Shown here piece by piece: positions 1-9,157 of a stretch of DNA of 64,000 bases. This DNA comes from DATJFQ01 sp035495555 (lineage in GTDB: Bacteria > Acidobacteriota > Vicinamibacteria > Vicinamibacterales > 2-12-FULL-66-21). Below the pieces are notes generated by a model. It did not search any database and was not told where the DNA came from. It saw only the letters and a list, made by a program, of their open reading frames with translations. Position 1 is the stretch's first letter. Each line of letters opens with the position of its first letter. The stretch lies in NCBI GenBank assembly GCA_035495555.1, contig DATJFQ010000068.1, positions 11,927 through 75,926 of the forward strand, in the 5' to 3' direction. The translations under genes and the position numbers were made by a program.

Positions 1-1107
1 CGACGCATCCTCGATGAACGTGATGCGCGCGCCGGTCTGCTGCGCTTTGGTGATCAGCTCGTCGGCCAGCCTCACCGTTCCAATGTCAGCGCGGTTGGCC
101 TCACCGGCCGCGACTGGTTCGACTGCAGGCTGCGCGAGCCCCGCGTCGTTGGCGAGCGCCATCTGTGCCGCACGTGTGCCGCGTAAGCCTTCGATACTCC
201 GAAGCGACGCGCTGATGAGCAGCTCGTCGACCTGCCCGTTCGTCAACGCGAGCAGCGTCTCGTCTGCACCGACCACCCCGAGGCCCCCTGCACGATACGC
301 ATTGAGCGCCGCATCGACCCGCTCGCGGTCGCTGCTCGCGTTCAGCTTCTGAAGCGCTTCGTATGAGGCGCGCAGAATCTCGTGCTCCGGCGCGTCGGTG
401 GCCAGCGTCATTTCGTCGACCACTTTCTCCGCGAGGTGTTTCGGCAGTTGCTCGCGGAAAATCGGAATCACGACGGGATCACCGGCGATGAGAATGGCGT
501 CGAGCTGCTCACGCTGCACGGTTCGATCGAGCGCATCGACGACTTCCTTGACGTGCTGCAGATGGTAATTCGAGAGATGCCGCTGATAGCGCGCCTGTGA
601 CGACCCGCCCTGCGACGATCGGCGCGTCTTCACGCCTTCGAGCGACTGCGCGTTCTGGATGGCGCCTTCGCCGATGACGAGAATGCGCGCGTGATTCGTG
701 TCGGCGATGACGGCTGCATAGCGCGGATGTTGTGAAATCAGCCGGGCGAGCGGGTAGAGATGCGGCTGGTCTCCGATGAACAGCGAGTTGCCTTCGACAG
801 GCGCCTCGAGCTGCAGCGTTTCGAACAGCTCCGCCGCCTGGCACGCGAATATCGCGATGCTGTTCGCCGAGGGCTGCACGTCACTCTCGAGATAGGTCCG
901 GATACGTTCGAGATCCCTGTCGAGCGACTCGCGGTCGGGCGTTCCCTCGGCATACGTTTCCGCTCGCGCGCGAAATTCCTTGCGGACGAACGTCTGGAAG
1001 CTGTCGCGGCCGTGCTGATTGGGCCGCGTATCCAGATACAGGCTCACCACCGGGTACGGCGCCGGCTCGAATCGCGCCAGCCGGTCGAGCTGTTCCGTGA
1101 CTGTCAT
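1..1107 (-). CDS. baeRF-family (Vms1/eRF1-like) protein, 3' end cut by window
   Basis: I translated this frame directly from the minus strand: it starts at ATG 1107 behind a GGGAGG ribosome site and stays open for 369 codons to base 1. The fold class is that of bacterial relatives of archaeo-eukaryotic release factor 1 (baeRF), linked to Vms1/ANKZF1 peptidyl-tRNA hydrolases. Supporting features are the N-terminal 'VSLYLDTRP' strand, a central 'SSQGGSSQARYQRH' loop at about residues 164-177 resembling the GGQ-like catalytic loop, and a C-terminal 'ARITFIEDAS' strand as in the L7Ae-like domain. Only about a dozen C-terminal residues should be missing. The role is inferred to be ribosome rescue or peptidyl-tRNA cleavage. 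It is divergent from the FAD oxidoreductase at 1191. Confidence 0.75.
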   Translation of the reverse strand, partial: MTVTEQLDRLARFEPAPYPVVSLYLDTRPNQHGRDSFQTFVRKEFRARAETYAEGTPDRESLDRDLERIRTYLESDVQPSANSIAIFACQAAELFETLQLEAPVEGNSLFIGDQPHLYPLARLISQHPRYAAVIADTNHARILVIGEGAIQNAQSLEGVKTRRSSQGGSSQARYQRHLSNYHLQHVKEVVDALDRTVQREQLDAILIAGDPVVIPIFREQLPKHLAEKVVDEMTLATDAPEHEILRASYEALQKLNASSDRERVDAALNAYRAGGLGVVGADETLLALTNGQVDELLISASLRSIEGLRGTRAAQMALANDAGLAQPAVEPVAAGEANRADIGTVRLADELITKAQQTGARITFIEDAS

Positions 1108-1190
1108 TGAACCTCCCTACGCCGGCACGCAGTGGTGTGCCGTCCGGGCAAACTACGCAAAACACGTGCTTGGACGATACAATCCGCTCA

Positions 1191-2405
1191 TTGCGGACTC
1201 ATCCGTACTTCGTCGACACGTTCCCCTCCAGCCGACGGCCTTCGTATCCCATGCTCCGTGGACAGGCATCCGCGCGCGTGGCGATTGTCGGCGGCGGACT
1301 CACCGGAACCGCGTGCGCTGCGGTTTTTGCCTCCGCGGGCGTGCAGACAATCCTGCTCGAAGCCGATCGAATAGGGGCCGGCGCGACTGGCGGAAGCCCG
1401 GGACTGCTGCGCCACGATTTCGACGCGTCCTTTGTGGAAGCCGTCGCGCGGCACGGCCTGCGCGACGCCCGTCACATCTGGGAGGCCGCGCGGCGCGCAT
1501 CGCTCGATTTCGCTGCCGCCCTCCGTCGTCTTCGCATCCGCTGCGCCGTCGAGACGCAGGCGCTCTCCGAAGTGACGCGCGGCGGCGCACAGAGCCTCAA
1601 ACAGCTTCGCCGCGAGTACGACGCGAGGCGTGCTGCCGGCCTGGACGTCACCTGGCAGACGCCGAAGTTGCTTCAGCGCGACCTGCGGATTACGGCCGAC
1701 GGAGCAATCCGCACGAAGAGCGGGGCCATCGATCCGTATCGCGCCGCGGTCGGTCTCGCCAGCGCAGCGGCGACCCGCGGCGCCGGGGTGTTCGAACGTT
1801 CCGCCGTCCGACGAGTCCGTGCGAGCAAGAGGGCCGTCGAGATTCGCACAGAGCGCGGCACCGTCACGTCGGACGTGGTACTGATCGCGACAGGGAGCGC
1901 GCTGTCCGATCTGCGTGCACTTCGTCGCCACTTGCCGCTTCAGCGATCGTTCTTCGTCGTCACGGATCCGCTGCCCGCGCCGGTTCGGAAAGAAGTCGGC
2001 TCACGCAACGCTGCGATCGCCGAGGTCGGCCCCCCGAAGCGCCTGCTGCGTTGGCTGGACGACGATCGTGTGCTGTTCTCGGAATCGTGCGAGACGGCAG
2101 GCCGCCGCCCCACGCCATCGGCCCTCGTCGGCAACGCCATGGAACTCATGTACCGGCTCACCACGCTGTATCCGCCGATTTCAGGCGTGCAGCCGGCCTG
2201 GGCGTGGGATGCGGAGACCTACGGCTCGCCCGATGATTTGCCGCTCATCGGACGTCACCGCAACTTTCCGCGTCATCTCTTCGCGTTGGGAACGGGCCGC
2301 AGCGGCGCCGGTGTCGCATGGCTTGCGGCGCGCGTTCTTGTGCGGAACTATCTCGAAGAGCCGGCGCGGCGCGATGACGTCTTCGGGTTCTCGCGCGTGC
2401 TCTGA
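1191..2405 (+). CDS. FAD-dependent oxidoreductase (DAO family)
   Basis: This is a D-amino-acid-oxidase-like flavoprotein of 404 residues. A dinucleotide-binding motif (VAIVGGGLTGTACA) lies at about residues 29-42, followed by 'LLEADRIGAGATGGSPG'. The C-terminal 'DDLPLIGRH...LFALGTGRSGAG' segment closes the FAD site. The start is chosen at TTG 1191 because the 'LRTHPYF...SRRPSYP' N-terminus looks like part of the family. ATG 1239-1250 would cut it off and no earlier ATG exists. A TACAAT -10-like hexamer at 1178-1183 would put transcription at the start codon, so the message may be leaderless. The substrate is unknown; amine or amino-acid oxidation is only a family expectation. Confidence 0.75.
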   Translation: MRTHPYFVDTFPSSRRPSYPMLRGQASARVAIVGGGLTGTACAAVFASAGVQTILLEADRIGAGATGGSPGLLRHDFDASFVEAVARHGLRDARHIWEAARRASLDFAAALRRLRIRCAVETQALSEVTRGGAQSLKQLRREYDARRAAGLDVTWQTPKLLQRDLRITADGAIRTKSGAIDPYRAAVGLASAAATRGAGVFERSAVRRVRASKRAVEIRTERGTVTSDVVLIATGSALSDLRALRRHLPLQRSFFVVTDPLPAPVRKEVGSRNAAIAEVGPPKRLLRWLDDDRVLFSESCETAGRRPTPSALVGNAMELMYRLTTLYPPISGVQPAWAWDAETYGSPDDLPLIGRHRNFPRHLFALGTGRSGAGVAWLAARVLVRNYLEEPARRDDVFGFSRVL

Positions 2406-2436
2406 ACGCCGTCACCTGTACCACGTAGCGGTCGCC

Positions 2437-3372
2437 TCAGGTCTCGAAGATCCCCCGCAAGGCGATGTCGATTTCCGGATAGCGGAAATGAAAACCCGCG
2501 GCGAGCGCCTTGGCGGGAACTGCGCGCTGGCCTGTCACGAGCGAGTCCGCGATCTCACCGACGGCGAGCCGCAGCACAACGTGGGGCACGCCTGGCGCGA
2601 TGGCGGGCCGGTGCATCGCGCGTCCGAGCGCGCGCGCGAACTCGCGATTGGTGACGGGATGCGGCGCCGTCGCGTTGAACGGGCCGGCCGCTGCGGGCGT
2701 GTCGATTGCCCAGCGAATCGTTTCGATCCAGTCCAGACGATGGATCCACGACAGGTACTGACGACCGGAACCCAGAGGACCGCCGGTGAAATATCGGAAC
2801 GGCAGCATCATCCGCGGCAGCGCGCCGCCGGAGCGCTCCAGCACGATGCCCGTGCGGACGACGACAATACGAACGCCCGGGCGCGCGGCCGCTTGCGCCT
2901 GTTCCTCCCAGTCCGCGCAGAGGCGCGCGAGGAAGTCGCGACCCGGCGGCGCGTCCTCCGCGATCATTTCGCCGCCCCGATCGCCGTAGTAACCGACGGC
3001 GCTTCCGCTGATGAACGTTCCCGGTGGTGTGGCGCACGAGCGAATTGCCGCCGCGAGCGCGCGCGTCGCGTCGAGCCGGCTGTTTCGAATGACCTGCTTG
3101 CGCGCCTCGGTCCACCGTTTCGCGTCGATCGACTCTCCTGCGAGATTCACGACCGCAGTCGCGCCCTCGATCGTCGAAACGAGCGGTTCGGCGCCGTCGG
3201 ACGGCTTCCACCCGACGCGTGTGACGCCAGGAACCCCCGTGCCGGGCTCGTGCTGCCTCTGACCGGGCCCGAGGCCTCGGGTCAGCACGAGCACTTCATG
3301 GCCCTCGTCGGCCCAGGACCCGCACAGCGGCGCCCCCAGGAACCCCGTGCCGCCGGCGACGACAATCTTCAT
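2437..3372 (-). CDS. TIGR01777 family NAD(P)-dependent epimerase-like protein
   Basis: This extended short-chain dehydrogenase has 311 residues and is related to YfcH/SDR39U1. The Rossmann motif 'VVAGGTGFLGAPL' is at the very N-terminus when ATG 3372 is used; the in-frame ATG at 3390 would add six residues before it. 'VVNLAGESIDAKRWTEARKQVIRNSRLDATR' and 'SGSAVGYYGDRG' are hallmark segments of this family, with the catalytic Tyr in the GYYG stretch. The C-terminal third (about 240-311) corresponds to the DUF1731-like domain. The substrate is unknown for the whole family. It converges on the FAD oxidoreductase with a 31-base gap. Confidence 0.88.
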   Translation of the reverse strand: MKIVVAGGTGFLGAPLCGSWADEGHEVLVLTRGLGPGQRQHEPGTGVPGVTRVGWKPSDGAEPLVSTIEGATAVVNLAGESIDAKRWTEARKQVIRNSRLDATRALAAAIRSCATPPGTFISGSAVGYYGDRGGEMIAEDAPPGRDFLARLCADWEEQAQAAARPGVRIVVVRTGIVLERSGGALPRMMLPFRYFTGGPLGSGRQYLSWIHRLDWIETIRWAIDTPAAAGPFNATAPHPVTNREFARALGRAMHRPAIAPGVPHVVLRLAVGEIADSLVTGQRAVPAKALAAGFHFRYPEIDIALRGIFET

Positions 3373-3424
3373 GCGACAGTTGGACGACAACCGACGGCGT
3401 GAGGTTTGGCGCCGATTAAGCCGG

Positions 3425-3560
3425 GTCCTGACTAACTACACAACCACCAACGACACAACTACCAAGTTCCTCCCGGCACCGAGACGATTTCGCAACGGTG
3501 TGCATAGACCTAACACCTTGAGCAATTGGAAGTTGTGCAGTTGCGTAGCTGGCTGTGTCC
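3425..3560. repeat. Low-complexity intergenic stretch of CA/GT-rich short words
   Basis: In the 212-base gap between the TIGR01777 gene and the MFS gene, 'aactacacaaccacc...acacaactacc' at about 3435-3464 is followed at about 3525-3560 by loosely complementary 'ggaagttgtgcagttgcg' words. The opposing orientation suggests a degenerate hairpin, similar in design to the other gene-end repeats of this window. No open frame or promoter is convincing here. Confidence 0.35.
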
Positions 3561-3584
3561 GCTGCGTGTGTGTCCCGCTGCGGC

Positions 3585-4910
3585 TCAGCCGGATTCCTCC
3601 GCTTTCGCCATCGCGCCCTCGGCGCGAACGACCCGGCGCCCTTCCTCGACATCCACGAAGGCGAGCAGCGCGGCGCCGACGATGAAAAACACGACAACGG
3701 ACAGGATTGCGTTGCGGCTTGTTCCGCTGCGCTGGACGACCCAGGCAAAAATAGCCGGCCCGAGAATGCCGGCATACCGCTCGAAGACGCCGAAGAAGGC
3801 GAAGAATTCCGACGACTTCTGCCGCGGAATCATGCTGGCAAACAGCGATCGGCTCAGCGCCTGCGTGCCCCCCTGCACCATCCCGACGAGCACGGCCAGC
3901 GCGAAAAACTGCCACGAGTTCCGCATGAAGTAGCCGAGCACGGTGATCACGACGTAGACGCTCAGCCCCGCGAACACCGCCCGCTTGGCGCCGATCCGAT
4001 CGGCGAACAGCCCGAACAGAAACGCGAACGGGATCCCGATGAACTGGGTGACCAGCAGCGCGCCGATCATCGCGTTGTCGTCCAGCCCGATCTCCGCTCC
4101 GTACGTCGTCGCCATCCGGATGATGGTCTGGATCCCGTCGTTGTAAATCAGAAAGGCGAGCAGCAGCCAGAACGCCTCGCGGTATCGCCGGAGTTCGGCG
4201 AACGTGCGTGCGAGCCGCCGGAACGCGACGGGGATGGTGCCGCCGTGCTCGGCTTCGCGCGAGGGCACCGGCGGTTCCTTTACCGTCCGAAACAGCGGGA
4301 TCGAAAAGAGCACCCACCAGACCGCCACGCTCGCGAGGCTCACGCGGACGGCGACACCGCGGTCGGCCAGGAAGAACCATCCCGGCCTGCTCATCATCAC
4401 GATATTGATCGCGAGCAGCAGGCCGCCGCCCACGTACCCGACCGCATAGCCGGCGGAGGATACGATGTCCAGTTCGCTCTCGCTGACCAGGTGCGGCAGC
4501 AGCGATTCGTAGAACACGATGCTCGCGGCCACGCCGACGTTGCCGATCACGAACACCACGAGCGCGAACAGCCAGTCGCCGCGCGTGATGAAGAACATTG
4601 CGGCGGTCGCGGAGGCGCCGATCGCGAGAAACAGCGCGATCATCCGCTTCTTCACGGGGCGGTAATCCGCGACCGTCCCGAGCAGCGGCGCGATCACGGC
4701 GACGATCAGAATCGACCACGTCGTGGCCCAGGCGAACCGGCTCGTCGCGACCGGGCCCGGAAGGTCCGCCGCCGCGACCTTCTCGTAGTAGATGGGGAAG
4801 ATCGCCGCGATGATGGTCGTCTGGAACGCGGAGTTCGCCCAGTCGTACATCGCCCACGCGCGCAGGTCCGGGCGCCCGAGTCCGATCCGCGCGAGCAGGC
4901 GGCGCATCAT
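3585..4910 (-). CDS. MFS transporter, UMF1/Atg22-like family
   Basis: This is a polytopic membrane protein of 441 residues. The N-terminal 'LRAWAMYDWANSAFQTTI' is the diagnostic segment of the UMF1 (vacuole effluxer Atg22-like) branch of the major facilitator superfamily. Roughly twelve hydrophobic helices follow, with the cytoplasmic loop 'LFADRIGAKRAVFAGL' matching the MFS loop 2/8 motif. Its ATG at 4910 overlaps the TGA of the upstream ATPase gene (TGATG), implying translational coupling; a second ATG is at 4907. The substrate cannot be read from sequence. Bacterial relatives are thought to export small solutes. Confidence 0.85.
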   Translation of the reverse strand: MMRRLLARIGLGRPDLRAWAMYDWANSAFQTTIIAAIFPIYYEKVAAADLPGPVATSRFAWATTWSILIVAVIAPLLGTVADYRPVKKRMIALFLAIGASATAAMFFITRGDWLFALVVFVIGNVGVAASIVFYESLLPHLVSESELDIVSSAGYAVGYVGGGLLLAINIVMMSRPGWFFLADRGVAVRVSLASVAVWWVLFSIPLFRTVKEPPVPSREAEHGGTIPVAFRRLARTFAELRRYREAFWLLLAFLIYNDGIQTIIRMATTYGAEIGLDDNAMIGALLVTQFIGIPFAFLFGLFADRIGAKRAVFAGLSVYVVITVLGYFMRNSWQFFALAVLVGMVQGGTQALSRSLFASMIPRQKSSEFFAFFGVFERYAGILGPAIFAWVVQRSGTSRNAILSVVVFFIVGAALLAFVDVEEGRRVVRAEGAMAKAEESG

Positions 4911-6052
4911 CAGAACGTCCGGCGCGCCACCCACTCGCGCAGCAGGGAGTCGACGACGATGTATCGTGGTCCTTCGCGGGCGAGAACGTCGTCGCGCACG
5001 AGGGCAGCGAGTGCGGCCTGGACCGTCGACGCGCCGCCAAGACGATGGCGAGCGCGCGCATCGGCGCCGAGCAGCTCGCGGCCGTCCTCGAGCACCGCCG
5101 CTCGAAGCGCGCCGCGCTGCGGCACCGTGAGGCGCTGCCACATGGCCTCGAACAGCGGCTGGTTTTCGTTGAGGAGGCGGCGAAGCGTCCTGTGCAGCTC
5201 TTCGAGCCCGGCGCGGCGCCCGCGCCCCGCGTGCACGTCGTCCCACATTTCGTGCGCGAGCCGCTGGACGTCGTACGGCAGGTTGCCCGCGAGGTCCACG
5301 ATCGCGCCTCCGAGCCCGGGCTCCGGGACGATACCGGTTTTCCTGAACCGCGCTTCGACATAGGCCCCGAATTGATCCGGAGGAATGCGGTCCAGGCGCA
5401 TGACGGGACCGGCTTTGTAGAAGGGGCGGCTGCGGCTCAACATCCGCTCCATCAGCGTCGGCTCCGAGCCGGAAAAGACGTAGCCGACCTGCCGCTGGTG
5501 CTGGACGGCGGCGCGGAGCGCGTGCTCCACCTCGTGTCCACCCTCGTCGAACGCGTCGATCGCCTGGAACTCATCGAGTGCGACGGCGAGGCGGCGTCCT
5601 CGCAGCTCTGCGATCCGGGCGGGCAGCGCGAACACCCCCTCGGCCAGCCGCGCGACGTCGGCCTTCGTGCGGGCCGCCGGAAACGAGATGGAGAGCCGGG
5701 CGCCGGGTTCGACCCGCAGCTCGGGCCTGAGGGCGCCCAGGAGATCGATGACCCACTTGCGGACGCGGTCCGGACGCGCGTCGGCGACCAGCAGCGCGCG
5801 CGCGTAGCCTTCGAGGAACGCGACGTACGAGCTGTAGCTGCTGACGGTCACATCGACGGGGAGCGCGCCCCGCCGCGCCGCCGCGCGGAGCGCCTGCTGG
5901 ACCAGCGACGACTTGCCATAGCGCCGGGGTGAGATGAGGAAGACCTTCTGGCCGGCCAGCAGGTCGGCACTGAGGCGGGCGAGCTCCTCCTCGCGATCGA
6001 CGAACGCGGACGCAGGCACGACCTCGCCGTAGATGAACGGGTTCTGCATCAC
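4910..6052 (-). CDS. AAA-type ATP-binding protein (archaeal ATPase-like, ATPase_2)
   Basis: This is a 380-residue P-loop ATPase of the STAND/archaeal-ATPase class. The N-terminus reads 'NPFIYGEVVPASAFVDREEEL', a typical entry into this family. The Walker A motif 'SPRRYGKSS' is at 41-49 and a Walker B-like 'LAVALDEFQAID' follows about residue 155. 'YVFSGSEPTLMERML' resembles sensor I, and the C-terminal 80 residues look like a winged helix. The stop codon overlaps the MFS start, so the two products are probably made together. A role in loading or gating the transporter, or in a toxin-like or signalling process, is speculation. Confidence 0.8.
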   Translation of the reverse strand: MMQNPFIYGEVVPASAFVDREEELARLSADLLAGQKVFLISPRRYGKSSLVQQALRAAARRGALPVDVTVSSYSSYVAFLEGYARALLVADARPDRVRKWVIDLLGALRPELRVEPGARLSISFPAARTKADVARLAEGVFALPARIAELRGRRLAVALDEFQAIDAFDEGGHEVEHALRAAVQHQRQVGYVFSGSEPTLMERMLSRSRPFYKAGPVMRLDRIPPDQFGAYVEARFRKTGIVPEPGLGGAIVDLAGNLPYDVQRLAHEMWDDVHAGRGRRAGLEELHRTLRRLLNENQPLFEAMWQRLTVPQRGALRAAVLEDGRELLGADARARHRLGGASTVQAALAALVRDDVLAREGPRYIVVDSLLREWVARRTF

Positions 6053-6078
6053 GTCAACTCACGTAGTGAATACGTAGA

Positions 6079-8391
6079 TTAACGTAACGGCGGCACGGGT
6101 GCAATCGGGTGCTCCAGGAGCCACCGCACCCGCATCTGCCAGACGGCGTGTTCCTGCGGCAGCCACGCGGGCAGCGACTGCCATCCGCTTCCGCCGGGAA
6201 ACCGCGCCGAGGTGACGGCGGCCTGCGCGTTGGCGAGACGCGGATCCTGACGGCCGGAGAACGACGCGCGCCACGTCACCCCTTCCGGGGGCACGGCAAC
6301 GAACACCGCCCGCCAGCGACCCGACGCAATCGCGCCCGGGAGGTTCGATCGAGCGGGTGTCATGCCTTCGGGCAGTACGAACTGCACGGTCAGCCCGGGC
6401 TCCTTCGGCACCACGGTCATCGAAAGGTCGGTTCCCGCGGGCGCTGGTGTGATGGCCATCGCGCTCAACGTGGCTGGCGCGGGGCCCGGCGCACTCGCGG
6501 TCGCGCGAAATACGAACGGGGCGCTCAGCCGCCCGATGGGAATCGCGCTCGGCGGCGCGTCGTTCACCCGCGCCCACCCTGCAGGCGCTCCCGGCGCAAG
6601 ATCCACCCCGGGTTCCTGACCGCCGATCTCGTAAACCGCCGTCCTGCTCGATGAATCGACGAGGACGCGGACGTCCCGCCGCTGTGGATTCTCGGGCGTA
6701 TACGCCGGCGCGCGGTAGGCGGCCACCGCGGTGACCGCCGTCGCCGCGAGCAGCAGCGCGGTGATGAAAGACGGGCGGAGGATCGGCCGGACGACCGCGA
6801 CGGTGGCGATGATCGGGGGAACGATCATCACGGCCGCAACCAGCATCAACGCGGCATACGCATATACCGGCGTGATGATCGGCAGGCGCCCGAGCAGCGC
6901 GACCGCGAAGAGCAGGAGTTCGATGGTGTTCCGCAGCCAGAGCGTCCCGGCAACCGCCAGCACCAGGACCGACACGGCACGCACGACCGGCGGTTGCTGC
7001 ACGGGAGCCGCCAGCAGACACACGCCGGCGACGAGAAGCGGCAGGGTCCACAAGTACCCCGCGCTCGGCGCAGTGGATGCCGTAAGACCCGCGAGCAGAA
7101 TCCAGACGGGCAGCGTCACGCTCCACGCCAGCATCGGGTGCCGCGGCCCGCGCGCACGCAGTGGAATCCACATGCCGGCGCGTGCCGCCACCCATCCGGC
7201 GAGCGTTCCGAGAGACAGCAGGAACAGGAAGAAGCGAAGCGGATGGGCGTACCACGGGTGATAGACCGTTCGCGTTTCGCGAAGCGCCCACGTGCCGCCG
7301 ATCAGCGCCGCGGCAACCAGCGCGACGCCCAACACGGTCCAGAGCACGTACAACAGCCAGCGTCCAGCCCCCTCGAGCCGGATGCTTGCCGCCAGGACCT
7401 TGACCCACGCGAGCGTGCCGCACGCGAGCGCGAGGACGGCAATGATCCACGCGACGGTCGATCCCCACGAAAAGGCGATCGTCCCGCCCGCGTCGAAGAA
7501 CGTCGGGTTGCCGCCCGTTCGCCTGGTCAGGTCACGTGCGTCGAGCGCGAGCATCGTATCGACGGTGTTCTCGCCCGTCGTGCGCAACGTCAGGTCGGCG
7601 ACGCGCTCCGCTGTGTCGCGCGCCGTGTGGTATGCGTAACTGTCGCCGATCACGGCGAAGTTCAGGCCGGGAATGCCGTAGCGCTTGAAGATGGAAAAAT
7701 CGGTGTCGTTGGGGAGCCGCCGATAGATCTCGTACGCGAAGCTCGCGCCGCGCGGGTGGGGCGCCGACGCACGCCATGCGCCGACGAGCCAGGGGTTCTG
7801 CGGTCCGGTTTCGAACAGCATTGCCGTGCCGTTGGACCCCGTCATGTCGACGTTCACGTAGGCCTGCAGCCGGTCCATCAGATCGCGATCCGCCGTCAAC
7901 CCGGCGGCGCCCATCAGTCCCGCTTCTTCGCCGTCGGTGAAGAGCACAGCAATCGTGTGGCGCGGCTGCGGGCGCGCTGCCAGGACGCGCGCGGCTTCGA
8001 GCGACACCGCCACCCCGATCCCGTCGTCGGCACCGCCCGGCGATTCGGGAGCGGAGTCGTAGTGCGACATCAGACCCAGCGCGCCGCGCTCGGCGCCCGT
8101 CTTGATCGCGATGACGTTGCTGACGTGAGCGGTCAGTCCGAATTCAGGACGCCGCGCATCTGTTTCCTGCACGCGGACGTCGTATCCGAACAGCTTCAAC
8201 TGGTCGATGATGTAGGCGCGGGCGCGCGCGTTCTCTGGCGTCCCGACGGCGCGGCTGCCAATGGTTCCGGCGAGCACGTCGAGGTGCGCACGGGCGTTCT
8301 CGACCGAGAATCGCGCCGCTGGCCGTCCGCACGCCGAGGCGAGTGCGACGGCTGTAATGACAACGGGCAGATACCCTCTGCGCTGGCGCAT
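6079..8391 (-). CDS. M28 family metallopeptidase with integral membrane C-terminal half
   Basis: This is a 770-residue protein from ATG 8391. A hydrophobic N-terminus ends in 'ALASACG' (Cys 21), so it is either a lipoprotein or carries a signal anchor. The M28 aminopeptidase domain follows: 'SHYDSAPESPGGADDG' near residue 109 supplies the His and bridging Asp zinc ligands, 'FTDGEEAGLMGA' the Glu-Glu pair, and 'YAYHTARDT' the last His. Residues from about 310 to 600 hold several hydrophobic helices, followed by a periplasmic beta-rich tail. The layout resembles eukaryotic ER metallopeptidase 1 (Fxna). It likely trims peptides in the periplasm. It is 26 bases upstream of the ATPase stop codon region and transcribed away from it. 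Confidence 0.87.
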   Translation of the reverse strand: MRQRRGYLPVVITAVALASACGRPAARFSVENARAHLDVLAGTIGSRAVGTPENARARAYIIDQLKLFGYDVRVQETDARRPEFGLTAHVSNVIAIKTGAERGALGLMSHYDSAPESPGGADDGIGVAVSLEAARVLAARPQPRHTIAVLFTDGEEAGLMGAAGLTADRDLMDRLQAYVNVDMTGSNGTAMLFETGPQNPWLVGAWRASAPHPRGASFAYEIYRRLPNDTDFSIFKRYGIPGLNFAVIGDSYAYHTARDTAERVADLTLRTTGENTVDTMLALDARDLTRRTGGNPTFFDAGGTIAFSWGSTVAWIIAVLALACGTLAWVKVLAASIRLEGAGRWLLYVLWTVLGVALVAAALIGGTWALRETRTVYHPWYAHPLRFFLFLLSLGTLAGWVAARAGMWIPLRARGPRHPMLAWSVTLPVWILLAGLTASTAPSAGYLWTLPLLVAGVCLLAAPVQQPPVVRAVSVLVLAVAGTLWLRNTIELLLFAVALLGRLPIITPVYAYAALMLVAAVMIVPPIIATVAVVRPILRPSFITALLLAATAVTAVAAYRAPAYTPENPQRRDVRVLVDSSSRTAVYEIGGQEPGVDLAPGAPAGWARVNDAPPSAIPIGRLSAPFVFRATASAPGPAPATLSAMAITPAPAGTDLSMTVVPKEPGLTVQFVLPEGMTPARSNLPGAIASGRWRAVFVAVPPEGVTWRASFSGRQDPRLANAQAAVTSARFPGGSGWQSLPAWLPQEHAVWQMRVRWLLEHPIAPVPPLR

Positions 8392-8464
8392 GCGCAGAGA
8401 GTACCGCAAGTGGCCGGCAGCCCTGAAAACCCTGAGCCACGTACCAGGCGTCTGCGCCGGCGAA

Positions 8465-9157
8465 TTACCGGAGCGTCACGTCGCCCGAGAAGGTCTTGAA
8501 GCGGAACTGCGTGTCGCCGCCCGCGCCCAGTTCACCCTGCATGCGGGTGCGGCGCGTCGATGAGTGCATCGTGATCGGCCGGCTCGAGCTGATACGGCCG
8601 CTGAAGCTGTCGAAGTCGATCTGTCCGTCTGGCGCTCCGGCGAACGCCACGTCGATATCACCGCTGAAGCTTTCCGCATTCATCGGTCCGGTCGCGTCGG
8701 TCACGCGCATGCTGCCGGAAAACGTGTGCAGCTTCTGGCCGCCCGACACGCCGGAGATTTCGACGCGGCTCGAAAAGGCATTCACGTCGAGTTCCGTCTG
8801 GCGCGGCACCTGTATATCGAAGTCCGTGTCGACGACGTTGTCCCGATCTTCGTGCCAGGAGGCGTTCTTCTTGTTGGCTTCGATGGACACCTGGGAAGGA
8901 TCCACCTGGACGTCAATCTGCACGTGATCGAGCCGATCTCGCGAGCCGCGGCGGACGGCGTGGATCACGACGTCGTTGCCGTCTGTCCCGGTAATGGTCA
9001 CGCGACCGGAAAAGGTGTTCAGTTTCAGCCGCCCACCAGAGTGGAACGACACGGTGCGGTCGAACTGCTCGGTTTCCTGCGCGACTGCCGCCGTCGCGGC
9101 CCCCAGCACGAGCGCGAACACCGCCGCGACCGGAATCCATTGTCGAACGTTTGTCAT
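8465..9157 (-). CDS. DUF4097-type beta-strand repeat protein, last gene of the his operon
   Basis: This is a 230-residue secreted protein. A clear signal peptide covers residues 1-26 (hydrophobic 'AAVFALVLGAATAAVA' then 'QETEQ'). The remainder is built of repeated short beta units with the recurring 'FSGRV/FSGSM/FSGDI' word, typical of DUF4097 (putative adhesin-like, right-handed beta helix). Its ATG overlaps the hisA stop by ATGA, so it is translated as the ninth member of the histidine operon. Nothing in it suggests an enzyme of histidine synthesis. It may simply hitch-hike on the operon, or the linkage may be meaningful. Confidence 0.8.
   Translation of the reverse strand: MTNVRQWIPVAAVFALVLGAATAAVAQETEQFDRTVSFHSGGRLKLNTFSGRVTITGTDGNDVVIHAVRRGSRDRLDHVQIDVQVDPSQVSIEANKKNASWHEDRDNVVDTDFDIQVPRQTELDVNAFSSRVEISGVSGGQKLHTFSGSMRVTDATGPMNAESFSGDIDVAFAGAPDGQIDFDSFSGRISSSRPITMHSSTRRTRMQGELGAGGDTQFRFKTFSGDVTLR

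Noticed and set aside
3555..5363. Long plus-strand frame opposite the MFS and ATPase genes
   Set aside because: The composition is an Arg/Asp/His-rich shadow and both genes below it have clear domains and overlapping start/stop signals.
6994..8499. 501-codon plus-strand frame opposite the M28 gene
   Set aside because: No domain or signal is visible, whereas the minus strand carries intact M28 zinc motifs.
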